Assembly (NCBI RefSeq): GCF_900111555.1
Contig: NZ_FOHZ01000002.1
Span: forward strand, 1-64,000
DNA: 64,000 nt
Source of the DNA: Marinobacter segnicrescens
Lineage (GTDB): Bacteria; Pseudomonadota; Gammaproteobacteria; Pseudomonadales; Oleiphilaceae
Reading direction: 5' to 3'
Below the pieces are notes generated by a model. The model searched no databases. It was not told where the DNA came from and was given only the letters and a program-made list of their open reading frames with translations. Every line of letters starts with the position of its first letter. Within the stretch, counting starts at the first letter, position 1. A program made the position numbers and the translations under genes. This document shows positions 57,005 through 64,000 of this stretch, piece by piece.

Positions 57005-58327
57005 TCAGGCCTCTGCCATCAGGGCTTCCACTTCGGCGATATTCTTGGGCACCGCATCCGTGAGCACCCGGCAGCCATCCCTGGTGACAGCCACGTCGTC
57101 TTCGATACGGATACCGATGCCACGCCACCGGGGGTCTACATCCATATTGTCCGGGGCGACATACAGTCCGGGTTCCACGGTAAGTACCATGCCCGGTTCC
57201 AGTACACGCCAGGCGTCCCCGACCTTGTAGTCACCCACATCATGCACGTCCATACCCAGCCAGTGGCCGGTACGGTGCATGAAGAAAGGCCGGTACGCCT
57301 CTTTTTCCAGTGCCTCCGCCAGGGAACCCTGGATCAGCCCCAGGTCGATAAGGCCCTGGGTCAGTACCTCAAGGGCAGCCTCGTGTGGCATGTTCCAGTG
57401 ATTGCCCGGGCGAACCGCATCAATGGCCGCATACTGGGCTTCCAGCACCACTTCATAGAGCGCCCGCTGGGGCTCGCTGAAGGTGCCGCTCACCGGGAAG
57501 GTGCGGGTGATATCCGAGGCATAGCAATCCAACTCGCAACCGGCATCGATCAGCACCAGGTCGCCCTCTTTCAGCGGGGCGCTGTTCTCGATGTAGTGAA
57601 GTACACAACCATTGGCACCGGAGCCGACAATGGACGGATAGGCGGTGTTGCGGGCGCCGTGTTCCATAAAGGTATGGATCAGCTCAGCTTCCAGCTGATA
57701 TTCATAACCGCCCTTGCGGGCGCGCTTCATGGCCCTGCAGTGGGCTTCTGCACTGATCTGGCCGGCCTTGGCCATAACCTTGATCTCGTTGGCGCTTTTG
57801 TAGAGGCGCAGATCGTGGAGCAGGTGCTCCAGCGCCACAAACTCACCGGGGGGCTGGGCCCCTGCCCGCACCTTGCTGCGGATCAGCTTGATCCAGTCCA
57901 TGACCCGGGCATCGAATGCCTGGTCCCGCCCCAGGGGGTAATAGACCCGGCTGCGGCCTTCGATCATGCCCGGCAGGATGTCGTCGATATCGGCAATCGG
58001 GAAGGCATCGTCCAGGCCGTATTGTTCAATAGCGCCGTCGGGACCGGTGATGGAACCGTCCCACTGCTCCTTCTCCGGATTACGCTCCCGACAGAAAAGC
58101 ACCGACTCACCATGTTCACGCCCCGGAATCAGCACCACCACAGCCTCGGGTTCACCGAAGCCGGTCAGATACTGGAAATCACTGTCCTGGCGGAACGGGA
58201 AGAGCACGTCCCGGTTGCGGGTACACTCCGGGGCCGCTGGCAGGATGGCAATGCTGTCCTTCGCCATCAGCTCCATCAGCCGGCGCCGGCGCTCGGCGTG
58301 TTCATTCATCGGAATCCACGGACTCAT
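57005..58327 (-). CDS. pepP: Xaa-Pro aminopeptidase PepP
   Basis: A 440-residue metallopeptidase removing N-terminal residues before proline. The five metal ligands are D261 and D272 (LIDAGCELDCYASDITRTFP), H355 (HRTGHWLGMD), E385 (VLTVEPGLYV) and E409 (GIGIRIEDDVAV), numbered almost as in E. coli PepP. Two manganese ions are expected. It lies between UPF0149 and ubiH in the conserved operon. Confidence 0.96.
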   Translation of the reverse strand: MSPWIPMNEHAERRRRLMELMAKDSIAILPAAPECTRNRDVLFPFRQDSDFQYLTGFGEPEAVVVLIPGREHGESVLFCRERNPEKEQWDGSITGPDGAIEQYGLDDAFPIADIDDILPGMIEGRSRVYYPLGRDQAFDARVMDWIKLIRSKVRAGAQPPGEFVALEHLLHDLRLYKSANEIKVMAKAGQISAEAHCRAMKRARKGGYEYQLEAELIHTFMEHGARNTAYPSIVGSGANGCVLHYIENSAPLKEGDLVLIDAGCELDCYASDITRTFPVSGTFSEPQRALYEVVLEAQYAAIDAVRPGNHWNMPHEAALEVLTQGLIDLGLIQGSLAEALEKEAYRPFFMHRTGHWLGMDVHDVGDYKVGDAWRVLEPGMVLTVEPGLYVAPDNMDVDPRWRGIGIRIEDDVAVTRDGCRVLTDAVPKNIAEVEALMAEA

Positions 58328-58348
58328 AGGGTCTCCTGGTACGGGCTG

Positions 58349-58960
58349 TCAGTGCAGGGTCTGGCCTGCGGAAGGCGGTGTCTGCTCCGGGGGATTGAAT
58401 TCGGTAAATACGGAAATCACCCCCAGGCGGACGTACTCGGTGATGTCGTTGAGCTGGACTTCCGAGGCCTCGTCACCATCGTCGGCCTCTTCTACCTGAC
58501 TGATAGCCACCAGGTCCTCGATCAGTTCACGGATCTCGTCAGGGGCTTCTCCCAGGCGCTGACCGGCAGCGAGGGCCATACCCTCAAGAAAACCCCGCAC
58601 CCACGCGGAAAGGGCCTGCAGGCGCTGGTCAAACGCGTAGTCATCTTCCGGCAGCAGCGGCTGGAACGCCATGTCAGTAGCGCGCAACCGGTCGAGGGTC
58701 TGGTGATAGGCCTCGTCCATAAAGGCCGGCAACTCCGGCGGCAGGTCATCGTCGCTGGTCAGTGCACCCGGGGCGATACCAACGTGTTCACACACTACCT
58801 CGAGCCATTGTTGCTCACTAAGGCGGGCACCTGCTGCCAGCCGGCCGCAGAGGCCGCCATGAAGTTCAGAGGGATGGCTGAACGCCCGACAACGGGTGAA
58901 AAGATTCGCCCAGCCTTCGAAATCGTCGGTACGGGAACCCGGGGCTGCGTTATCAGTCAT
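58349..58960 (-). CDS. ygfB: UPF0149 family protein (YgfB)
   Basis: A 203-residue protein of the YecA/YgfB family, recognised by the N-terminal helix NLFTRCRAFSHPSELHGGLC and the conserved LSAWVRGFLEGMALAAGQRL and DLVAISQVEE segments. In Pseudomonas aeruginosa YgfB influences AmpC and fluoroquinolone tolerance by blocking an anti-terminator. It starts the ygfB-pepP-ubiH-ubiI operon. Its usual divergent neighbours (TIGR02449 gene, zapA) are displaced by about 3.5 kb here. Confidence 0.92.
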   Translation of the reverse strand: MTDNAAPGSRTDDFEGWANLFTRCRAFSHPSELHGGLCGRLAAGARLSEQQWLEVVCEHVGIAPGALTSDDDLPPELPAFMDEAYHQTLDRLRATDMAFQPLLPEDDYAFDQRLQALSAWVRGFLEGMALAAGQRLGEAPDEIRELIEDLVAISQVEEADDGDEASEVQLNDITEYVRLGVISVFTEFNPPEQTPPSAGQTLH

Positions 58961-59063
58961 TAAAGCGCTTTACCTGTTCGCTGAGTGGGTTTCCAATCCT
59001 ACCATTTCCGCCAGGACTGCGGCACATCCGGGCAAAATTCCTTGACCTGGATCGATGCATCAG

Positions 59064-59087
59064 TAAATTATGTTATAACATTTCACT
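59064..59087. promoter_or_regulatory. Zur-like zinc regulator box
   Basis: A perfect 12-base palindrome ATGTTATAACAT (59070-59081) in the context TAAATTATGTTATAACATTT resembles the Zur consensus GAAATGTTATANTATAACAT(TTC). It lies just upstream of the ZrgA-like gene (start 59102) and downstream-facing from ygfB. It implies zinc-repressed expression. Confidence 0.65.
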
Positions 59088-59101
59088 TTGGGACAGATTC
59101 C

Positions 59102-59671
59102 ATGGCCATGTCCACCGTCAGAAACCTCGCCCTCACCTTCACGCTGTCGTCCCTGTTGCTACCGGTTACCGTCTATGGGCAGGATGGCCAGAGGGCACAT
59201 GTCCACGGGGCAGCGCAGCTGCAGGTGGCCATTGAAGACAGCTCCGCCGAGCTGATCCTGCGCACACCGGCTGCCAACCTGGTTGGATTCGAACACGCAC
59301 CCCGGGGGTCTGGGCAGGAGAAGGTTCGTAAGGACGCCCTTCAATGGCTGGAAATCAATGCGCTGATCCAGACGCCAGCCAATGACTGCGCGGTCAGTGC
59401 CGCCAGCATTCACCAGATCGGGGGAGTGGGCCATGACCACGGGCACGACCATGATCACGGCAACGGCGATGGCCCGAAAGAAAGCGGACACAGCGATGTC
59501 GAGGTCACTCAACGGCTCAGCTGCGACAGTGCGTTGTCGGGAACCTTGTCAGTGCCGCTGATGGAACGCTTCCCCGGCATTGAAAGTCTGTCAGTGGACT
59601 GGATCACAGCCACCGGTCAGGGTCACAGCGAACTGAAAGCGGGGGAAACCGCTCTCACCCTGTCACGATAA
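59102..59671 (+). CDS. DUF2796 zinc-uptake protein (ZrgA-like)
   Basis: A 189-residue exported protein with signal peptide ending VTVYGQDG. The mature start AHVHGAAQLQVAIED and the His-rich stretch GHDHGHDHDHG (about 115-125) are typical of DUF2796 proteins such as ZrgA, periplasmic zinc-binding parts of the Zrg uptake system. The ATG at 59102 is chosen for the signal peptide. A Zur-like box is 15 bases upstream. Cysteines C96 and C141 or nearby could form a disulfide. Confidence 0.82.
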   Translation: MAMSTVRNLALTFTLSSLLLPVTVYGQDGQRAHVHGAAQLQVAIEDSSAELILRTPAANLVGFEHAPRGSGQEKVRKDALQWLEINALIQTPANDCAVSAASIHQIGGVGHDHGHDHDHGNGDGPKESGHSDVEVTQRLSCDSALSGTLSVPLMERFPGIESLSVDWITATGQGHSELKAGETALTLSR

Positions 59672-59689
59672 AGCCCCACCAGTCACAGG

Positions 59690-59717
59690 AGCCGGCCTGA
59701 ACACAACAGGGCCGGCT
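59690..59717. terminator. Hairpin between convergent zinc genes
   Basis: AGCCGGCC (59690-59697) pairs with GGCCGGCT (59710-59717), an 8-bp stem with a 12-base loop, in the gap between the two stop codons. No strong T-run. Confidence 0.5.
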
Positions 59718-60253
59718 TATAACATGCTGTCAGCGTCGTCCATTTCGTACAGTTCTACCTCTTCGCTGACCAACGTGTAGGATGCGGCGGCAATATCATT
59801 TTCCACAGGCTCGGTTTTCAGGGTGCCCTGCACCCAGACAGGCTCATAGAGCGCGCCAAGGGTAAAACCGGGCTTGTAGGTAACATGGATAATCTGGTTC
59901 GGCGGCGGAGGTGGCACATGGATACAGGCACCGTAGTAGGGCACCAGGAAGAACTCCACAATACGCTGGTCGCTTCCAATCGTTTTCAGCGGCACCACAA
60001 AACCGGGGATGCGGACTTCAACGCCGTCCATCTCAGGCACCACCCGACCGGTCATGATCTCGTCCGGGAGCTCTACCGGACCATCACCCTCGTGCTCGAT
60101 CTGCGGCAGACTTTCCAGCAGCCGAAGGTCCTCCTCAGGCATAAGCTCGAGCCAGTCCAGCTCTCGCCATTGGCCATGGGCGCTGCCCGCAAACAACAGG
60201 AGCACCAGCACCGCGAACCGGAACAGCAACACAGCTCGGGGGAATATCGCCAT
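59717..60253 (-). CDS. DUF3299 exported protein
   Basis: A 178-residue secreted protein with signal peptide ending FAGSAHGQW. It is recognised as DUF3299 by IPGFVVPLKTIGSDQRIVEF and FLVPYYGACIHVPPPPPNQI. Members often accompany FtsX-like permeases and LolD-type ATPases and ZrgA proteins. Function unknown; a role in zinc acquisition is inferred from context. It is convergent with the ZrgA-like gene and divergent from the ATPase gene. Confidence 0.85.
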   Translation of the reverse strand: MAIFPRAVLLFRFAVLVLLLFAGSAHGQWRELDWLELMPEEDLRLLESLPQIEHEGDGPVELPDEIMTGRVVPEMDGVEVRIPGFVVPLKTIGSDQRIVEFFLVPYYGACIHVPPPPPNQIIHVTYKPGFTLGALYEPVWVQGTLKTEPVENDIAAASYTLVSEEVELYEMDDADSML

Positions 60254-60377
60254 GAAAAGTCTCCTGCAATCGAAAAAAGGGGCCGGACAACCTCAACAGC
60301 CGGCAGGCCGGGGTATCATGCCACGGCGACACGATGCTTCCCATGACCATTGAACGGAAATCAGGTTCCCGACGCCG

Positions 60378-61058
60378 ATGATCATCAAAACCACCAACCT
60401 TTGCTGGCAATGGCCGCGACAAACCGCCCGGCTCCGCTTTCCGGATATCTCGTTGCCGGCCGGCGAGCACCTGTTTATCCATGGGCCCAGCGGCAGCGGC
60501 AAGACCACCCTGCTGAGTCTGCTCAGCGGCCTGAACCGGGCCACCCTGGGCAGCATCCGGGTTCATGGCCAGGACCTGGCCCGCCTGTCCGGTAGTGCCA
60601 GGGACCGCCTGAGAGCGGACCGCACCGGTGTCATCTTCCAGCAGTTTAACCTGGTGCCCTACCTGTCAGCCCTGGACAACGTCACCCTGCCGTGCCGGTT
60701 GTCCAGGCATCGCCGACAACAGGCCGGTGATCCCGCAGATGCAGCCCGCCAGTTGATGACCGCGCTCGGGCTCCCTATGGAAACCTTCACCCGCAAGGCA
60801 CCGGAACTGAGCACCGGTCAGCAACAGCGGGTAGCCGCAGCCCGGGCCCTGATCGGTGCGCCACCACTGATCCTGGCCGATGAACCCACCTCGGCCCTGG
60901 ACGTGGTAAACCGTGACCGGTTTGTGGCGCTGTTGCTGGAGCAGGCAGCCCGTACCGGATCCAGTGTTGTGTTCGTCAGTCACGACCCCGCCCTGGCCAG
61001 CCATTTCGGCAACCACCTGGAATTGCTGACCGAGACCGAGACGGAGGCGAACCCATGA
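60378..61058 (+). CDS. ABC transporter ATPase (LolD/MacB-like)
   Basis: A 226-residue ATPase with Walker A HGPSGSGKTTLLSLLSG, signature LSTGQQQRVAAARALI (Thr in place of the usual Gly-Gly) and Walker B PPLILADEPTSALD. Such small ATPases pair with FtsX-type permeases rather than importers of solutes. It overlaps the permease gene by four bases and lies in the zinc-linked cassette. Confidence 0.9.
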   Translation: MIIKTTNLCWQWPRQTARLRFPDISLPAGEHLFIHGPSGSGKTTLLSLLSGLNRATLGSIRVHGQDLARLSGSARDRLRADRTGVIFQQFNLVPYLSALDNVTLPCRLSRHRRQQAGDPADAARQLMTALGLPMETFTRKAPELSTGQQQRVAAARALIGAPPLILADEPTSALDVVNRDRFVALLLEQAARTGSSVVFVSHDPALASHFGNHLELLTETETEANP

Positions 61059-62323
61059 AGCCATCCCTGGCCCTTTCCCTGGCCACAGCCAGCCTCTGGC
61101 ATCGCCGTCGCATACTGCTGCTGGTCACCCTGACCCTGACCCTCAGCGTTTCCCTGCTTCTCGGCGTCCAGTACCTGCGCACGGAGGTTCGCCAGTCTTT
61201 CAACAGTGCGGTGTCCGGCACCGACCTGATTATCGGTGCCCGCAGTGGCGAACTGAACCTGCTGCTGTATAGCGTGTTCCATATCGGCCACGCCACCAAC
61301 AACCTGGGCTGGAACTCATTCCAGGAACTGGCTGGGGATGACCGTATCGACTGGTTAATCCCCCTGTCCCTGGGGGACAGTTACCGGGGCCATCGCGTGG
61401 TGGGCACGGACAGGCGCTTCCTGGATTACTATCAATACGGAGACGACCAGCCGCTGCAACTGGTCAAAGGCCAGTGGTTCAGCGACGTATTCGAAGTCGT
61501 GCTGGGCGCCCAGGTGGCGCGCACCCTCGGTCATCGGACGGGCGACGAGATCGTACTGTCCCATGGAGGAGGACGCACCAGCTTCGTGAAACATGACCAG
61601 CACCCGTTCCGGGTGAGCGGTGTCCTTGCTGCTACCGGAACGCCGGTGGACCGGGGTGTCTATGTGAGCCTGGAGGGGCTGGAGGCCATTCATATCGGCT
61701 GGGAAGCCGGTGTACCCGCTCCCGGTCGCACGCTTTCGGCGGACGCCGCACGCATCCGGGAACTGACGCCGGACACCATTACCGCCGCCCTGGCCGGAAT
61801 CAAGCGACCGATACTCACCTTCCAGGTGCAGCGGGACATTAACCAGTATGCCGGGGAGCCATTGTCCGCCATTCTTCCGGGCGTTGCGCTGGCCCAGCTG
61901 TGGCAGGTGCTCGGGCAGTTCGAACTGCTTCTGATGGGCATTACAGCTTTCGTGGTTGTGATCAGCCTGACGGGCCTGGTGACGGTGTTACTGACCCTGC
62001 AAACCCATCGGCACCAGGAAATCGCCGTACTGAGAGCCAATGGTGCATCGCCCTCCCTGATCGCCAGCCTCTACCTGCTGGAATGTACCGGGCTTGCTGT
62101 CACAGCAACGGCGCTGGCCACCGGACTCTGGTACCTGGCGCTGCTGGCCGTCGCACCCTGGCTGCTGGATACCTTTGGCCTGGCCATTAACCTGAGGCCA
62201 CTCACCGGGGTGGAGAGCCTGCTCCTGCTCTCGGTACCCCTGGCTGGACTGGTGGTCGGTGCCATACCGGCCATCAAGGCCTGGCGCCTGGGCAACCGGC
62301 CGTCCGGTTGGGCGGCAGAATAA
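61055..62323 (+). CDS. ABC transporter permease, FtsX/MacB type
   Basis: A 422-residue permease with one N-terminal membrane helix (about 25-45), a large periplasmic region of about 230 residues (TLGHRTGDEIVLSHGGGRTS) and three C-terminal helices characteristic of FtsX/LolC folds. Such systems move lipoproteins or other envelope molecules or transduce force. Partner of the preceding ATPase. The Zrg systems of Vibrio contain a comparable pair. Confidence 0.88.
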   Translation: MKPSLALSLATASLWHRRRILLLVTLTLTLSVSLLLGVQYLRTEVRQSFNSAVSGTDLIIGARSGELNLLLYSVFHIGHATNNLGWNSFQELAGDDRIDWLIPLSLGDSYRGHRVVGTDRRFLDYYQYGDDQPLQLVKGQWFSDVFEVVLGAQVARTLGHRTGDEIVLSHGGGRTSFVKHDQHPFRVSGVLAATGTPVDRGVYVSLEGLEAIHIGWEAGVPAPGRTLSADAARIRELTPDTITAALAGIKRPILTFQVQRDINQYAGEPLSAILPGVALAQLWQVLGQFELLLMGITAFVVVISLTGLVTVLLTLQTHRHQEIAVLRANGASPSLIASLYLLECTGLAVTATALATGLWYLALLAVAPWLLDTFGLAINLRPLTGVESLLLLSVPLAGLVVGAIPAIKAWRLGNRPSGWAAE

Positions 62324-62504
62324 CCTCGCCGGGGAATACCGTCGCCCGGGATGGGACGCGAGTCACACCAAGATGACAGACTGGCAAATTGACCCGTTTC
62401 GATAGCCCACTTATAGTTGGTCGAGTATGGTGTGAAAGCGCCAGTGAATGAAGTGCCAGACCGAAAGGGGCCACTGGTGACCAAATGCCCCGTCACGTAG
62501 CGGA

Positions 62505-62717
62505 ATGTCTATGGAACAGTCAGATTTGCAGGCCATGGCGGAGAAGCTGGACCGCCTGATTGAGCGCTGTCGCAAGCTGGAGCAGGATAACGCTGCCATG
62601 CGCGAGCTTCAGGACGAATGGAACCGGGAGCGGGCGCAACTCATCCAGCGCAACGACCTGGCCAAGAACCGCATAGAAGCCATGATTGGCCGCCTTCGGG
62701 CCCTGGAGCACCACTGA
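62505..62717 (+). CDS. TIGR02449 family coiled-coil protein
   Basis: A 70-residue helical protein (LDRLIERCRKLEQDNAAMRE) of the small family located upstream of zapA in pseudomonads. It resembles ZapB in being a short coiled coil and may take part in division, but this is inference. ATGs at 62505 and 62511 are both possible starts. Its stop overlaps the zapA start (TGATG). Confidence 0.85.
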   Translation: MSMEQSDLQAMAEKLDRLIERCRKLEQDNAAMRELQDEWNRERAQLIQRNDLAKNRIEAMIGRLRALEHH

Positions 62718-63046
62718 TGTCGAAGTCCCCCACTACGGTCGAAGTCAGCATCCTCGACAAGGATTACCTGGTCGCCTGTCCTGTAGACCAGCAGGATGCC
62801 CTGCGCCGGGCAGCCCGCCACTTGGACAGCAAGATGCGGGAAATCCGCACAACGGGCAAGGTGCTGGGCACGGAGCGCATCGCCGTTATGGCCGCCCTGA
62901 ACATTACCCATGAGCTGCTCGAGGACTCCAGCATGTCCGGCGCCGCTGATGACCTGCTCAGGTCCATGGACGAAAAGCTGGACAGCGCCCTCGGCGGCAA
63001 CCAGCCTGCAACAGATTCTGGCAATAGCCGAGATAACAGAAATTAA
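62717..63046 (+). CDS. zapA: Cell division protein ZapA
   Basis: A 109-residue FtsZ-ring stabiliser. The N-terminal beta-hairpin VEVSILDKDYLVACPVDQQD and the helix ERIAVMAALNITHELLEDSS are conserved. It is translationally coupled to the TIGR02449 gene and precedes 6S RNA, the standard arrangement. Confidence 0.93.
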   Translation: MSKSPTTVEVSILDKDYLVACPVDQQDALRRAARHLDSKMREIRTTGKVLGTERIAVMAALNITHELLEDSSMSGAADDLLRSMDEKLDSALGGNQPATDSGNSRDNRN

Positions 63047-63057
63047 GCCGTTAACGG

Positions 63058-63088
63058 TTGCATCCGCCCCGGCCTGTACCCGTATAAT
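63058..63088 (+). promoter_or_regulatory. Likely sigma-70 promoter of 6S RNA
   Basis: A consensus -10 TATAAT (63083-63088) lies seven bases before the start of the 6S stem. TTGCAT (63058-63063) is the best -35, with a longish 19-base spacer. Confidence 0.55.
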
Positions 63089-63094
63089 GGATTC

Positions 63095-63275
63095 AACTTC
63101 CTGGGCTGTTCGCTGGTCGGATACGTCCTCGAGCCGATGCGCAACACCCAGGTGGCTACTTCAGGGCATTGTGAGCAAGTCCCCCGCGAAGGGGAAAGCC
63201 TGATATGTCACAGCGGCCACCACCTTGAACCCTGGGTTCAAGGGCCACATCCGATAACGGCAGCCCGGGAAGCTT
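63095..63275 (+). ncRNA. ssrS: 6S RNA
   Basis: Between zapA and ygfA, as in most gammaproteobacteria. CTTCCTGGGCTG (63097-63108) pairs with CAGCCCGGGAAG (63261-63272), closing the long rod. Near the 3' side is the conserved CACCTTGAACCCTGGGTTCA hairpin, and on the 5' side CCTCGAGCCGATGCG. Length about 180 bases. 6S RNA sequesters sigma-70 RNA polymerase in stationary phase. Ends are estimated from the closing stem. Confidence 0.9.
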
Positions 63276-63299
63276 ATTTCATTTAACCCTGCCGTTGAC

Positions 63300-63932
63300 G
63301 TGACGCACACTTTCCAGAATCTTTCAGATTTCGAGCCAGACACCGCCCGGGACCGCAAGGCCCTGCGCCGGCACTTGCGCCAGGCGCGCCGGGAGCTCAA
63401 CCCCCAGCAACAACAAGACGCTGCCATTGGCCTTGCCAACACGCTGCGAAAGCACCCCAGAGTGATGGGTGCCCGGCATATAGGCCTGTACCTGCCCAAC
63501 GACGGCGAGATTGACCCCGGCCTGTTCATGGCCCAGAGCCAGCGGCGAGGCATGCACTTCTACCTGCCGGTACTGCACCCCATTCATTCCGGCCAGCTGG
63601 CATTCTGTCGTTACGACGCCACCACCCCAATGGCCCCCAATCGCTTTGGCATACCTGAGCCGGTTTTCCACAGCCGCCGCATTCGACCGGCCTGGTCGCT
63701 GGATGTGGTGCTGATGCCACTGGTGGGATTTGATGAAGAAGGCGGCCGCCTGGGAATGGGGGGAGGTTTCTACGACCGCAGCTTTGCGTTTACCCGGATA
63801 CGTCCAAGGCTTCGACCCACCCTGATCGGGCTGGCCCATGAACTGCAGAAAGTACAGAAATTACCGGTGGAACCCTGGGATATACCGCTGGATGCGGTCG
63901 TGACCGACCACAGGATCTACAGGACGGACTAA
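63300..63932 (+). CDS. ygfA: 5-formyltetrahydrofolate cyclo-ligase
   Basis: A 210-residue enzyme converting 5-formyl-THF to 5,10-methenyl-THF with ATP. The N-terminal basic helix DRKALRRHLRQARRELNPQQ and the signature VGFDEEGGRLGMGGGFYDRS are clear. The start is a GTG at 63300 without a strong ribosome site. It follows 6S RNA and could be co-transcribed with it, as in E. coli. Confidence 0.93.
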   Translation: MTHTFQNLSDFEPDTARDRKALRRHLRQARRELNPQQQQDAAIGLANTLRKHPRVMGARHIGLYLPNDGEIDPGLFMAQSQRRGMHFYLPVLHPIHSGQLAFCRYDATTPMAPNRFGIPEPVFHSRRIRPAWSLDVVLMPLVGFDEEGGRLGMGGGFYDRSFAFTRIRPRLRPTLIGLAHELQKVQKLPVEPWDIPLDAVVTDHRIYRTD

Positions 63933-63946
63933 AGCAAGGGGGCTAC

Positions 63947-64000
63947 TCAGCCTTCGCTGCGCTGACCGCTCAGCCACTGCCCCTGGGCGCTGATTTCAGC
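63947..64000 (-). CDS. C-terminal end of a minus-strand gene (cut by window edge)
   Basis: The minus strand reads AEISAQGQWLSGQRSEG followed by a stop at 63947-63949. Seventeen codons are too few to name a family. The convergent position against ygfA and plausible codon use support a real gene end, but this is weak. Confidence 0.3.
   Translation of the reverse strand, partial: AEISAQGQWLSGQRSEG

Noticed and set aside
56903..58963. A 686-codon plus-strand open frame opposite pepP and ygfB
   Set aside because: Antisense shadow of conserved genes with all catalytic residues of PepP on the other strand.
60254..60377. A second Zur site between DUF3299 and the ATPase gene
   Set aside because: No palindrome resembling ATGTTATAACAT was found there.

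Overview
The window looks like chromosomal DNA of a marine gammaproteobacterium close to Marinobacter. The reasons are a tmRNA whose tag reads ANDDNYALAA, Pseudomonas/Marinobacter-type gene order (ubiE-ubiJ-ubiB, tatABC, UPF0149-pepP-ubiH-ubiI, zapA-6S RNA-ygfA), a malate:quinone oxidoreductase, and a wax ester synthase/diacylglycerol acyltransferase (WS/DGAT). Coding density is high and most of the sequence is G+C-rich; bases 1-5900 are visibly less so and carry the accessory material.

Layout. Bases 1-2340 are a mobile-element patch: an IS630 transposase cut by the window edge, a decayed ISL3 transposase, and an intact-looking TnpB with its right-end hairpin, lying directly upstream of smpB-ssrA. 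Just past the tmRNA are two orphan PEP-CTERM surface proteins, transcribed divergently, each preceded by a -24/-12 (sigma-54) promoter element. A chemoreceptor and glutathione-dependent formaldehyde dehydrogenase follow. Then comes an unusual pair: an ATP-grasp ligase-like protein and a 676-residue protein with a papain-like Gln/Cys/His/Asn signature (9145-12499). Bases 12.7-25.4 kb are mostly metabolic and stress genes: mqo, a cation/Ca exchanger, an acyltransferase, a sulfite dehydrogenase with its cytochrome, msrA/msrB, chrA, a metallophosphoesterase, a CDP-archaeol-synthase-like protein, fumC and an ExaC-type aldehyde dehydrogenase.

Bases 25.6-28.4 kb hold a LuxR-type response regulator facing a FIST (NosP-like) sensor and a short PAS-less histidine kinase. 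This is followed by lipid-storage genes (WS/DGAT, alpha/beta hydrolase, a PHA-system protein) and the long ubiE-ubiJ-ubiB-hisI-hisE-tatABC-rsmE run. A Fur-controlled siderophore locus (ABCB-type exporter, FhuCDB-like importer, FhuF reductase, TonB receptor) spans 38-46.6 kb. A five-gene peptide ABC importer, a TetR regulator and a DUF808 protein lead to the conserved ubiI-ubiH-pepP-UPF0149 block. That block is separated from its usual partners (TIGR02449 gene, zapA, 6S RNA, ygfA) by a zinc-responsive cassette with a Zur-like palindrome.

The strongest candidates for undescribed biology are the ATP-grasp/papain-like pair, the sigma-54-linked PEP-CTERM pair beside ssrA, and the TnpB/guide-RNA element in the smpB leader. 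All functional statements are from reading the sequence by eye; no database search was possible.
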